Translations under genes and position numbers: made by a program
Notes under the pieces: model-generated
Seen by the model: the letters and a program-made list of their open reading frames with translations, nothing else
Told to the model about the DNA's origin: nothing
The model's database searches: none
Assembly (NCBI GenBank): GCA_902777275.1
Contig: CACYTI010000022.1
Span: forward strand, 1 to 34,304
DNA length: 34,304 bases
Direction of reading: 5' to 3'
Source: an uncultured Ruminococcus sp.
Lineage (GTDB): Bacteria > Bacillota > Clostridia > Oscillospirales > Acutalibacteraceae
Shown: positions 1 to 8,831 of the stretch, piece after piece
How the letters are laid out: the number at the start of each line of letters is the position of its first letter
How positions within the stretch are numbered: position 1 is the stretch's first letter

Positions 1-58
1 TTCGAGAAAAAGAAACCCAACGAAAAATTGACCGCCTGATTTTTCCACAATTTAACAT

Positions 59-87
59 AAAAAAACAGAGAGTAGCGATACCCTCTG
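59..87 (-). terminator. Intrinsic terminator of the left-edge small transcript
   Basis: A nine-position stem with one mismatch (66-74 with 79-87, loop GCGA) is followed on the minus strand by seven T (59-65). It ends the transcript starting near 247. Confidence 0.6.
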
Positions 88-138
88 CTTTGCATTGCTT
101 GGTTTTTCGAAAAATAGAATCTTTTCTGTCGTAATTAT

Positions 139-172
139 GAGGCTGGCTCTTTTTCACTTTTGAGCCAGCCTC
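139..172. repeat. Perfect 11-bp inverted repeat (stem-loop)
   Basis: GAGGCTGGCTC (139-149) pairs perfectly with GAGCCAGCCTC (162-172) around a 12-base loop. There is no T-run on either side, so it is not a standard terminator. It lies inside the small-peptide transcript and may be an RNA-stability or antisense-contact hairpin (inference). Confidence 0.6.
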
Positions 173-213
173 CGCGACAGCAAGAAGAAAAGAAGTAAAA
201 TCGTTCAAAACAA

Positions 214-242
214 CACCCCCTTTCTTTGCCTGTCTGGGGGTG
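214..242 (-). promoter_or_regulatory. Leader hairpin sequestering the Shine-Dalgarno sequence
   Basis: On the minus strand CACCCCC (236-242) is perfectly complementary to GGGGGTG (214-220), which contains the ribosome-binding site of the small ORF. The loop is 15 bases. The hairpin starts about five bases from the predicted 5' end of the transcript. Sequestered ribosome-binding sites are known from type I toxin mRNAs. Confidence 0.5.
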
Positions 243-253
243 GCAACGTTGAT

Positions 254-282
254 ATTATACCATGTTTTTTAAGATATGTCTA
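254..282 (-). promoter_or_regulatory. Sigma-A type promoter for the small-peptide locus
   Basis: Minus-strand TAGACA (277-282), a 17-bp spacer and TATAAT (254-259), with a TGG extended -10. Predicted start is near 247. Confidence 0.6.
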
Positions 283-315
283 TTTTGTTTAAATAAGTCA
301 TAATAAAGAATTATT

Positions 316-470
316 TCATTTGATTTGCGAATCGTTGTCGGTTCTTCCCAAAATATAGTCGGTGCTTACCTTGTACAAATCGGCTAAGTTTATCAAATGT
401 TCAACGGGAATGGTCTGAAAGCCTCTCTCATAGCGCGAGTATACCGTTTGAGCTATGCCGAGATAAGCCA
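316..470 (-). pseudogene. 3' remnant of an XRE-family HTH regulator
   Basis: A minus-strand frame ending at TGA 316-318 reads AYLGIAQTVYSRYERG, then VEHLINLADLYKVSTDYILG, then RTDNDSQIK. These are the second half of an HTH_3 (Cro/CI) DNA-binding domain and its usual C-terminal YxVSxDYLLG signature. The first part, including helix 1 and any start codon, is absent. Upstream of about 470 the sequence changes abruptly into the A/T run and hairpin of the terminator that closes the neighbouring lipoprotein gene. The frame continues open through that hairpin but encodes nothing HTH-like. I read it as a truncated gene left by a deletion or rearrangement. Confidence 0.65.
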
Positions 471-475
471 CAAAT

Positions 476-515
476 GTAAAAACCGACTCAAAACCCTTTC
501 GAGCTTTGAGCCGGT
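476..515 (-). terminator. Intrinsic terminator of the lipoprotein gene
   Basis: ACCGACTCAAA (482-492) pairs with TTTGAGCCGGT (505-515) with one mismatch. On the minus strand the stem is followed by a T-run (476-481), 37 bases after the lipoprotein stop codon. Confidence 0.7.
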
Positions 516-551
516 CACATTTTAAAAGTTTACACAGATTTAAATCGACAT

Positions 552-1373
552 TTACACTAACTCATCTGCTGAGATCTTCTTATAATTGTAGCGGTTAAAC
601 ACAAGAGTGTTACCGTCAAGCTTATAGGTGAATTCATCCTCAATTGGTTCTGTCATGGCGGAAACGGCTTTTATTTTGCCGTCGGCGGCGCTGTAGGTGT
701 AGAACGTGAAATTAATGTTCTTCTGAGCCGAGTACATGATACCGTCTTTTCCAAAGTAAAGGTACGCGCCCGTGTCGTCGAGCCATGCTCCCAAAATAGC
801 CTCGTCAATCTGCGGGTCTTCGGGAGCTTCGGGGATGCTTGAAAAGCTTTCGATTTTTTCCATAGTCGTGGTTGTGTTGTCGGAAACGTTTTTCAATTCA
901 ACGATCTGATTATTTTGGAAAAAGCTGTAGGTGTAGTCGCCGTCAAGACCGAACACAAGCTTAGTCGTGAACACGTTTTCGCCGTTCTTGACCGAAAGAT
1001 CGTAATTTCCGATATAGCCCATGGTGCCCACCATTAGATAGGCTTTTTTCGCGCCGTCAAAGCAAAAAACAAAGCTCTTTAAATCCGAACCCGTGCCCTC
1101 GGTTATTTTCCAGTATCCCGTGAACGCGTCTCCCGGTGAGGTAAGCTGATGCAGCTTGGAAAGATCCGCTTCTGTCTTGATTTCGGCAGATGAAGCGGCC
1201 GAACCTGATACCGAAGAAGCGGCGGACGCCTGACCGGATGAAGCGGAGGATGCCTGCGATGCTCCCGAAGACGTATCGGTGCCGGATGAGCTTTTTTCTC
1301 CGCAGGCGGCAAGGGATAAAACAGCGATAAGCGCGAGAGCCGTGCAAATTAATTTTGTGATGATTCTTTTCAT
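552..1373 (-). CDS. Secreted lipoprotein of unknown function
   Basis: 273 residues. The N-terminus is a lipoprotein signal peptide: KR, a hydrophobic core, then lipobox LAAC with the lipidated Cys at about residue 24. A Ser/Ala/Gly-rich linker follows (about 27-62). The globular part holds two similar modules, each opening with a G-x-W motif and a strand ending FDG/FGKDG (GYWKITE near residue 86, LGAWLDD near 195). This suggests two lipocalin-like small beta-barrel units, on pattern only. A ribosome-binding site GAGAGG precedes the ATG, and a TTGACT-17-TAAAAT promoter lies upstream. It is monocistronic with its own terminator. Function is unknown; a surface-exposed binding role is a guess. 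Confidence 0.75.
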   Translation of the reverse strand: MKRIITKLICTALALIAVLSLAACGEKSSSGTDTSSGASQASSASSGQASAASSVSGSAASSAEIKTEADLSKLHQLTSPGDAFTGYWKITEGTGSDLKSFVFCFDGAKKAYLMVGTMGYIGNYDLSVKNGENVFTTKLVFGLDGDYTYSFFQNNQIVELKNVSDNTTTTMEKIESFSSIPEAPEDPQIDEAILGAWLDDTGAYLYFGKDGIMYSAQKNINFTFYTYSAADGKIKAVSAMTEPIEDEFTYKLDGNTLVFNRYNYKKISADELV

Positions 1374-1409
1374 AAATAACCTCTCAGTAAAAAATATTTA
1401 ATTATACTA

Positions 1410-1438
1410 ATTTTAGTATTTTACTTAAGAAAAGTCAA
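1410..1438 (-). promoter_or_regulatory. Promoter of the lipoprotein gene
   Basis: Minus-strand TTGACT (1433-1438), a 17-bp spacer and TAAAAT (1410-1415), about 37 bases upstream of the ATG. Confidence 0.55.
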
Positions 1439-1518
1439 CAATATTTTTTATCATTCCCGTTCATTTATACTCAATGTTGAAAAAACGCAAAAAAAACCGA
1501 ATAAATGCAAAAAAGTTG

Positions 1519-1547
1519 TTGATATAACAAAACTGATTTGCTATAAT
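1519..1547 (+). promoter_or_regulatory. Promoter of guaB
   Basis: TTGATA (1519-1524), 17-bp spacer, TATAAT (1542-1547). The predicted 5' leader is only about 32 bases, leaving no room for a purine riboswitch. Confidence 0.65.
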
Positions 1548-1549
1548 AA

Positions 1550-3064
<1,515 letters not shown>

Positions 3065-3100
3065 TTTCAGGGCGCCTGTTAATACAAATCATAAATAATT

Positions 3101-3152
3101 AACCTTCCTTCAACGGCGCGGTCAAACGCGTGCAGAGAAGGAAGGTTTTTTT
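3101..3152 (+). terminator. Intrinsic terminator of guaB
   Basis: AACCTTCCTTC (3101-3111) pairs perfectly with GAAGGAAGGTT (3137-3147), followed by a T-run to 3152. The same stem sequence recurs after the next gene. Confidence 0.85.
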
Positions 3153-3212
3153 GCTGTTCGGTATTTTAGATGCTGTGTGCAATATAACCAAATACCGGCG
3201 TTAAAATTTGGA

Positions 3213-3241
3213 TTGCGCTTATTGTTTATGTGTGTTATGAT
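3213..3241 (+). promoter_or_regulatory. Promoter of the LRR/dockerin gene
   Basis: TTGCGC (3213-3218), 17-bp spacer, TATGAT (3236-3241), with TG at 3233-3234 forming an extended -10. Confidence 0.45.
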
Positions 3242-3293
3242 TAAAGTGCAAAATATTCATATTATTTTATCAAATAAAACGAGGAGGTACATT

Positions 3294-6200
3294 ATGAAGA
3301 AAATCACACGTATAATTTCCGTTCTGCTTGCTGTGGTATTGGTTGCGGGAATAGTGACCGTTGCGCCGTTTTCGGTAAGCGCTGCGGAGTCGGGCAGCTT
3401 CGGAAGCTTTTCTTGGACTCTTGACAACGGCACTCTCACCATCAGCGGCACGGGCTCAATGGATTCGGCGGCTCCTTACGGTATATGGGATGCTCCGTGG
3501 GGAACCGGGGTAAAAAAGGTCGTGATCAACAGCGGCGCAACCGACATCGCCCATCAGGCGTTTATGGACTGCGCTGAGCTTACGTCCGTGACGATCCCGT
3601 CGACCGTTACCAAGGTCTGCGACCTCGCTTTTTACGGCTGTGAATCGCTCAACAATGTAAACATAAGCAAAGTGACCAAAATCGGCAATCAGGCGTTTCA
3701 GGGCTGCCTGAGCCTTTCTAACATCACGTTCTCAAACAACCTCTGTGATGTTAAAATGTACGCCCTTGACAGCACCGCGTGGCTCTCGAATCAGAGCGGC
3801 TTGGTGTATGCCGGCGGCGCGTTCTACACCTGCAAGGGCGAATGCCCCGCAGACCTCGTTCTCCGCGACGGCACAAAGGGCATTGCCGCTCGCGCGCTTT
3901 ATAACGATTCTAATATTGAAAGTCTCACGGTTCCCGAGGGCGTTACGGTAGTGGGGGCTAACGCGCTTTACTACAGCTCTGTCGAATCCGTCACGCTCCC
4001 CTCGACCTTAAAGACAATTTATGAAGAAGCGTTTAAGGCAAACAATCTGTATGAGGTTCACATCAGCGACCTTGCCGCTTGGTGCTCGATAAGCTATGTC
4101 ACAAACGCCGGCAGCAGCAACGCCGGCTCGCCGTTTTATTCAAGAGCGTATCTTCATTTGAACGGCAGGACTTTGTATGACATGACCATTCCCGACGGCG
4201 TTACAAGGATCAACCCCTATTCCTTTAAAAAATGCAGCGTTGAATCCGTCATTATTCCCGATTCCGTAACCTCTGTCGGAAAACAGGCGTTTTATGATTG
4301 CGGTATACTCAGGGGAGTTCGCATTCCCGCGAGTGTGACGTCTATCGCTTCTGACGCTTTCGCCGATTGCAGGTCGGATTTGGTAATCTACGGCTACCCG
4401 GACTCCGCCGCGCAGAGGTACGCCGCCAGCAACAGCTACAAGTTTGTTGACGTTACTCAAAAGCAGCTTTACACCGACGAGCAAACGGGCGTTTCGGCTT
4501 TAACAGTTATTCCCGACGGCTGGCATCTTTATGTTGACGACGTCGGTCCGGGCTTTGATATGATCACAGTTCCAGACGGCGAGAGAATAGCGCACAATTA
4601 TATCGTTTCTGTCGATGATGAAAACAACTACTGCAAAACTCATCTGGTCGGCACGGAAATAAGGATACCGTTTAACGATCCCGCGACAAAAATATACACC
4701 TATGATTTTTATAACGAAGAGGCTGTTCCCGTTCCGTTCACTGTCAGAGACGGAATGATGGTAGTTGACAACGTGATGTTCTACGGCGACAACCAATTTT
4801 TCATTTTGGCTCTGCCGATTATAGATGAGGAGCTTGAGCCTGTGGGAGAAATAACCGCTTCGGGCAAAACGGGCAAGCTTAACTGGAAAATGTACGCCAA
4901 CGGTCTGCTTGTGATAAGCGGCAAGGGAGATATGCTGCCTGATTACGATTATCCCAACAACGCTCCGTGGGAAAATTTTGACGTTATTCAGGTCAATATT
5001 GAAAACGGCGTGACGTCGATAGGAAATCACGCTTTTTCGTATCATGGCGGTCTTTCAAGGGTGAATATCGCCGATACGGTGACAATCATAGGTGATAGCG
5101 CTTTCAGCAACGACCTTGCACTCAGATATGTGAATCACGGAGATAATATCGCATATGTCGGCGAAGACGCTTTCAGCCGCGTTCCGTGGTACAGCAGCCT
5201 GAGCGGCGAGGGAGATATAATATACATCGGCAAATGCGCTTATGATTATGTAGGTGACGGCTCTTCGCCCGCCGTTATAAAGGACGGAACAATGTCCATC
5301 GGTCCGTCCGCGTTCGCGGACAGCAGCGTTGAAACCGTTGTTCTCCCCGATACGATTACTGTAATAGGCGACGGAGCGTTCAGTTGGAGCAACCTGTCAT
5401 CCATCAATATTCCCGCGTCGGTAAAAACTATCGGCGATTACGCATTTTCAATATGTAAAAGCCTTGCAACCGTTACCATTCCCGCGGGCGTTACGGAGAT
5501 AGGAAAGTGCGCGTTCCGTTGCTGCAAAAGCCTGACCGCGATCAGGGTAAATTCCGCCAACAAAAACTATTCGGCTGTAAGCGGTGTTCTCTTTAACAAG
5601 GACAAAACCGTACTGCTTCAATATCCGTGCGGAAAAACATATAAAAACTATACAATGCCCGCGACCGTCACCGAAATCGCCGACGACGCCTTCGCGGATT
5701 GTGAAAACATTGAAAACGTGAACGCAAACGAAGGTCTTGTGACGATCGGAAATTACGCGTTTGACGAATGTTATAATCTGAAAAGCTTCAATATGCCGTC
5801 AACAGTGACGACCATCAAAGAGGAAGCGTTCTCCGAATGTGAATCGCTCGACAACATCACTTTGCCAGACGGCTTGACAACGCTCGAATACGGCGCGTTC
5901 AGCTCGTGTGGCAGCCTCAGCTTGATAAAGATTCCCGAAAGCATCACGGAGCTTGAGGGCGCGGTGTTCTACTACTGCTCACTCACCACAGTAAAGCTTC
6001 CGTCTAAGTTGACAAAAATAGGTCCGCAGGCTTTTCAGGGCTGCGATCTCACAAGCATTTCCATTCCCTCCACCGTAATTGAAATCGGAAAAGAGGCGTT
6101 CAGGGACTGCACTTCTCTGAGAAGTATTTATACCGACTGCTGCCCGAAGAAAATCGGCTACGACGCGTTTGATAATACTCCGTGGCTCACAAATTCAAAT

Positions 6201-6779
6201 ACGGGAATTATAAACCTCGGTCGCTGCGCCTACACCTGCTACAAAAGCTATCCGTCCTCCTGTGAGGTGACTCTCCGTGCCGACATCAAAAGGGTAAATG
6301 ACAAGGCGTTTTGGGCGGAACCGGTAACAAAGATTAATCTTTCCGACTGCCTTGAGAACATCGGAAGACTCGCGTTTTTCGGCACGAAACTGAATGAAGT
6401 TACGATACCGCTTTCGGTGAACCATATCGGCGAATACGCTTTCGGCTTCAGAGGCAACTCGAGCAATCCCACAAAAATCGACGGCTTTACGATTTACGGC
6501 TACACGGGCTCCGTAGCTGAGATCTACGCTGAAAAGTACGGCTTCACATTCGTGAGCATCGGCACCGCTCCGTTTATCAAGCACATGGGCGACGCAAATA
6601 TGGACGGCGTTTCCAATGTTAAGGACGTCACAGCCATTCAGCGTTACGTTTCCGAGTTTGAACCGCTCACCGATGAGCAGCTTGCCCTTGCCGATGTTGA
6701 CGGCGACGGAGCAGTGACGATCGAAGACGCGACGCTGCTGCAAATGTACCTTGCGGAATATGACGTGACCTTCGAGTAA
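3294..6779 (+). CDS. Secreted BspA-type leucine-rich-repeat protein with dockerin-like C-terminus
   Basis: 1161 residues from the ATG at 3294, which has a perfect GAGGAGG ribosome-binding site; an upstream in-frame ATG at 3177 lacks one. A Sec signal peptide (MKKITRIISVLLAVVLVAG, cleavage near VSAAES) is followed by two blocks of about 23-residue LRR_5 (TpLRR/BspA) repeats of the form I-P-x-x-V-T-x-I-G-x-x-A-F-x-x-C. Each block starts with a related capping segment (GTLTISGTGSM and GLLVISGKGDM). The blocks are separated by about 120 residues that I do not recognise. The last about 65 residues contain two calcium-binding F-hand repeats (DANMDGVSNVKDVTAIQRYV and DVDGDGAVTIEDATLLQMYL), as in type I dockerins. 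Proteins of this type sit on the cell surface or in cohesin-dockerin assemblies. No cohesin is seen here, so its partner is unknown. Confidence 0.92.
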   Translation: MKKITRIISVLLAVVLVAGIVTVAPFSVSAAESGSFGSFSWTLDNGTLTISGTGSMDSAAPYGIWDAPWGTGVKKVVINSGATDIAHQAFMDCAELTSVTIPSTVTKVCDLAFYGCESLNNVNISKVTKIGNQAFQGCLSLSNITFSNNLCDVKMYALDSTAWLSNQSGLVYAGGAFYTCKGECPADLVLRDGTKGIAARALYNDSNIESLTVPEGVTVVGANALYYSSVESVTLPSTLKTIYEEAFKANNLYEVHISDLAAWCSISYVTNAGSSNAGSPFYSRAYLHLNGRTLYDMTIPDGVTRINPYSFKKCSVESVIIPDSVTSVGKQAFYDCGILRGVRIPASVTSIASDAFADCRSDLVIYGYPDSAAQRYAASNSYKFVDVTQKQLYTDEQTGVSALTVIPDGWHLYVDDVGPGFDMITVPDGERIAHNYIVSVDDENNYCKTHLVGTEIRIPFNDPATKIYTYDFYNEEAVPVPFTVRDGMMVVDNVMFYGDNQFFILALPIIDEELEPVGEITASGKTGKLNWKMYANGLLVISGKGDMLPDYDYPNNAPWENFDVIQVNIENGVTSIGNHAFSYHGGLSRVNIADTVTIIGDSAFSNDLALRYVNHGDNIAYVGEDAFSRVPWYSSLSGEGDIIYIGKCAYDYVGDGSSPAVIKDGTMSIGPSAFADSSVETVVLPDTITVIGDGAFSWSNLSSINIPASVKTIGDYAFSICKSLATVTIPAGVTEIGKCAFRCCKSLTAIRVNSANKNYSAVSGVLFNKDKTVLLQYPCGKTYKNYTMPATVTEIADDAFADCENIENVNANEGLVTIGNYAFDECYNLKSFNMPSTVTTIKEEAFSECESLDNITLPDGLTTLEYGAFSSCGSLSLIKIPESITELEGAVFYYCSLTTVKLPSKLTKIGPQAFQGCDLTSISIPSTVIEIGKEAFRDCTSLRSIYTDCCPKKIGYDAFDNTPWLTNSNTGIINLGRCAYTCYKSYPSSCEVTLRADIKRVNDKAFWAEPVTKINLSDCLENIGRLAFFGTKLNEVTIPLSVNHIGEYAFGFRGNSSNPTKIDGFTIYGYTGSVAEIYAEKYGFTFVSIGTAPFIKHMGDANMDGVSNVKDVTAIQRYVSEFEPLTDEQLALADVDGDGAVTIEDATLLQMYLAEYDVTFE

Positions 6780-6818
6780 AATTTCAAAAGATATAAAAGT
6801 ATAAAATAATAAAAGAAT

Positions 6819-6860
6819 AAACCTTCCTTTTGCGTATAACGTTAAAGGAAGGTTTGTTTA
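6819..6860 (+). terminator. Intrinsic terminator of the LRR/dockerin gene
   Basis: AAACCTTCCTTT (6819-6830) pairs perfectly with AAAGGAAGGTTT (6844-6855), followed by a T-rich stretch. The stem is nearly identical to that after guaB; the loops differ. Confidence 0.8.
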
Positions 6861-6879
6861 TAGAGAGGAGTGTGTTGTT

Positions 6880-6995
6880 TTAATTGACAGTGGACAATGA
6901 ACGCGTGAACAAAACCCATGAACAAATCAGCGGTAAGTAGCGCGGACCGGGTCAAGCGTCACGCTTGCGCGGACTGCCCGTCGGCTCAGCCGACC
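6880..6995. repeat. Intergenic element with nested inverted repeats
   Basis: A stretch with repeated TGAAC words (6897-6924) is followed by two tight inverted repeats: AAGCGTcACGCTT (6954-6966) and GTCGGCTcAGCCGAC (6980-6994). GCGCGGAC also occurs twice (6940s and 6967-6974). It is much more GC-rich than its surroundings and has no T-run. It looks like a dispersed intergenic repeat rather than a terminator. Only one copy is in this window. Confidence 0.4.
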
Positions 6996-7000
6996 GATGC

Positions 7001-7840
7001 CTAATTTTTTGGGGAGAGGTTTTTCTTGTATTGGGCCGGCGTGCAGCCATAGACTTTTTTGCATTGGGTAATGAACGACTTTACGTTTGCGAAGCCGTTT
7101 TCAAATGCTGCCTTTGAAACGGTTGAGTTTTTGGAGAGCATATCGTTGATGGCGTTTTCAAGCCTGAGATTCGCTAAATATTCCGAAAAGCTCATCTGCG
7201 TTACGCTTTTAAAGTATTTGGAAAAATAAGACGGAGAAAGATTTACCACGCTTGAAATTTCGTCGAGAGGGATTTCGCGCCTGTAATTTTCGTTTATGTA
7301 GGCAATTGCTGTTTTTGCGTAAGAAAAGTCACGCCGGGGAGCAGACGGCGAGCCTGTAACTCTTTTGAAAAATACGCATTTTGTAAGCAGCAGATAATAC
7401 AAACGGTTGATAAGTGAAATCAGGATAAGCGAGGAATAATCGGCGTCGTTGTCAACGTCGGCTATCTGCTTGAGAACCTCTATTATATCCGGTCTTACCT
7501 CCGGGTTTTCGTCAACGTCAAAAATCAGACTGTCTATTGACTTGCAGAACAATCTGATGTATTCAAATGAAAAATTAACGCAGAGCAAGCTGCAACCTTT
7601 TCCCTCTACAGGCCGCACAAGATGAACGTCCTCGCTGTTAAAAATGATAAAATCGCCCTGGTTAATAACGCTCGTTTCACCGTTGCAGATACATTCCGAT
7701 TCTCCTTGTATTACATAAACTATCTCGGGCTCCCGGTGCCATTGCAGCTCGGTCTTGCGGGTCTCGGGGGACATATCTTCACGCATGATGGTCGCGGGAA
7801 TGTTTTTGTTGTAATTCACCACGTCATATATGTATTCCAT
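7001..7840 (-). CDS. AraC-family transcriptional regulator with N-terminal cupin
   Basis: 279 residues. The N-terminal cupin sensor (about 25-110) has HREPEIVYVIQGE and GDFIIFNSEDVHLV, typical of sugar-sensing AraC proteins. The C-terminal HTH_18 pair (about 178-275) has IPLDEISSVVNLSPSYFSKYF (first HTH) and NSTVSKAAFENGFANVKSF (second), ending CTPAQYKKN. The AAGGAG ribosome-binding site is spaced rather widely (11 bases) from the ATG. It is divergent from a second AraC gene across an A/T palindrome. No transporter or catabolic operon adjoins the pair, so the ligand and targets cannot be inferred. Confidence 0.88.
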   Translation of the reverse strand: MEYIYDVVNYNKNIPATIMREDMSPETRKTELQWHREPEIVYVIQGESECICNGETSVINQGDFIIFNSEDVHLVRPVEGKGCSLLCVNFSFEYIRLFCKSIDSLIFDVDENPEVRPDIIEVLKQIADVDNDADYSSLILISLINRLYYLLLTKCVFFKRVTGSPSAPRRDFSYAKTAIAYINENYRREIPLDEISSVVNLSPSYFSKYFKSVTQMSFSEYLANLRLENAINDMLSKNSTVSKAAFENGFANVKSFITQCKKVYGCTPAQYKKNLSPKN

Positions 7841-7886
7841 TTATAAAATAACTCCTTGCGCTTGAAAAAAACAAAAATATGTTGTA

Positions 7887-7908
7887 ATATATAATATATA
7901 TTATATAT
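7887..7908. promoter_or_regulatory. 22-bp perfect A/T palindrome between the divergent AraC genes
   Basis: Positions 7887-7908 are a perfect palindrome made only of A and T. It lies between the two divergent start codons and overlaps TATA-like -10 candidates for both directions. It could be a shared promoter core or a dyad operator. Such a sequence can also arise from simple TA repetition. Confidence 0.4.
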
Positions 7909-7974
7909 ATTATATCCATTTATTGCTATGTGTTTTTGTTTGTTTTATATGGACAAATGTTGATTGAGGATTAT

Positions 7975-8769
7975 ATGGAACCATTTGCAAAAAATCTTGT
8001 TGATTTTCGATGTTATTCAAGCGGAAATAATGAGATGAATTCTGGAATATCTGCGAAAAACACCCACAGTGGAACATACAAACTGATATATATTTACGAC
8101 GGCTTATGCAGGATAAATATAGACGGAAAGAGATACAGCGCGGCAAAGAGCTATTCTGTTTTGGTGTATCCGTGCTGTTATTTTGAAATTGAAAAACAGG
8201 AAAGCGTAAAATATGCGTGGATCGAGTTTTCCGGTTTTGAAGGTACGGCTATTTTGGGCAGGACGGCGTTCAGTAAAAAGAATCCCGTGCTGGGGCCGAT
8301 TGAAATAGATGGATTTGAGGAGCTTTTTGAAATGCCCGTTAATTCAGGTGAGACTTATGCAAACTTTCGTATGGGCGGCTGTATAATGCTGTTGCTTTCT
8401 TACTATATGGAAAAGTTTCCCGGAAAAAACTTTGGGGCAGAGGGTTATGTATATAAAGCGTGCCATATCATCAATCAAAATTACAGTCAGCCGGGTTTTT
8501 GCGTCAAGGATGTTGTTGAGTCGCTGAAAATCGACAGAAGCTATCTTTACCGCATTTTTAAAAATCAAACCGGTATTTCGGTTATGGATTATATAACGCA
8601 CTGCCGCATAGCAAAAGCGGAAATTTTGCTTGCCAACAGCGATCTTTCGGTTAAGGACGTTGCGTATTCGGTCGGCTTTTCCGACCAGATGTATTTTTCG
8701 CGCGTGTTCAAAAAGCTGAACGGCAGAAGCCCGACCGGGTTCAGGGAAAAGATATTTAAAAGCCGCTGA
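7975..8769 (+). CDS. AraC-family transcriptional regulator with N-terminal cupin
   Basis: 264 residues from the ATG at 7975, chosen because GAGG at 7966-7969 is correctly placed; upstream in-frame ATGs (7930, 7957) have no ribosome-binding site. The cupin-like sensor domain (about 20-130) has GTYKLIYIYDGLCRINIDG and YPCCYFEI. The HTH_18 pair (about 165-260) has FCVKDVVESLKIDRSYLYRIF and LSVKDVAYSVGFSDQMYFSRVF, ending SPTGFREK. It shares only family-level similarity with its divergent neighbour, so this is not a recent duplication. It converges on the pncC-like gene. Confidence 0.88.
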   Translation: MEPFAKNLVDFRCYSSGNNEMNSGISAKNTHSGTYKLIYIYDGLCRINIDGKRYSAAKSYSVLVYPCCYFEIEKQESVKYAWIEFSGFEGTAILGRTAFSKKNPVLGPIEIDGFEELFEMPVNSGETYANFRMGGCIMLLLSYYMEKFPGKNFGAEGYVYKACHIINQNYSQPGFCVKDVVESLKIDRSYLYRIFKNQTGISVMDYITHCRIAKAEILLANSDLSVKDVAYSVGFSDQMYFSRVFKKLNGRSPTGFREKIFKSR

Positions 8770-8831
8770 CAAAGCCTTATAATTAAGACCTTGCAGCGAC
8801 TTGTTAAAAGTTATTCTATTCAGCGTTCTGT

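Larger units (their letters stand above)
1..208 (-). pseudogene. Truncated small membrane-peptide gene, possibly a holin-like or type I toxin-like peptide
   Basis: A minus-strand frame opens at a TTG (206-208), seven bases after a strong AAAGGGGG ribosome-binding site. It reads MNDFTSFLLAVA and then a hydrophilic stretch, GSKVKKSQPHNYDRK. The hydrophobic start resembles, from memory, small one-helix peptides that are common in gut Clostridia, but the helix is cut short here. The frame has no stop before the intrinsic terminator at 59-87 and stays open to the window edge. That suggests an internally deleted copy, or a shifted frame whose real stop was lost. A promoter (254-282) and a leader hairpin covering the ribosome-binding site belong to it. 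I cannot assign a function; toxin-like is inference from size, hydrophobicity and leader design. Confidence 0.35.
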
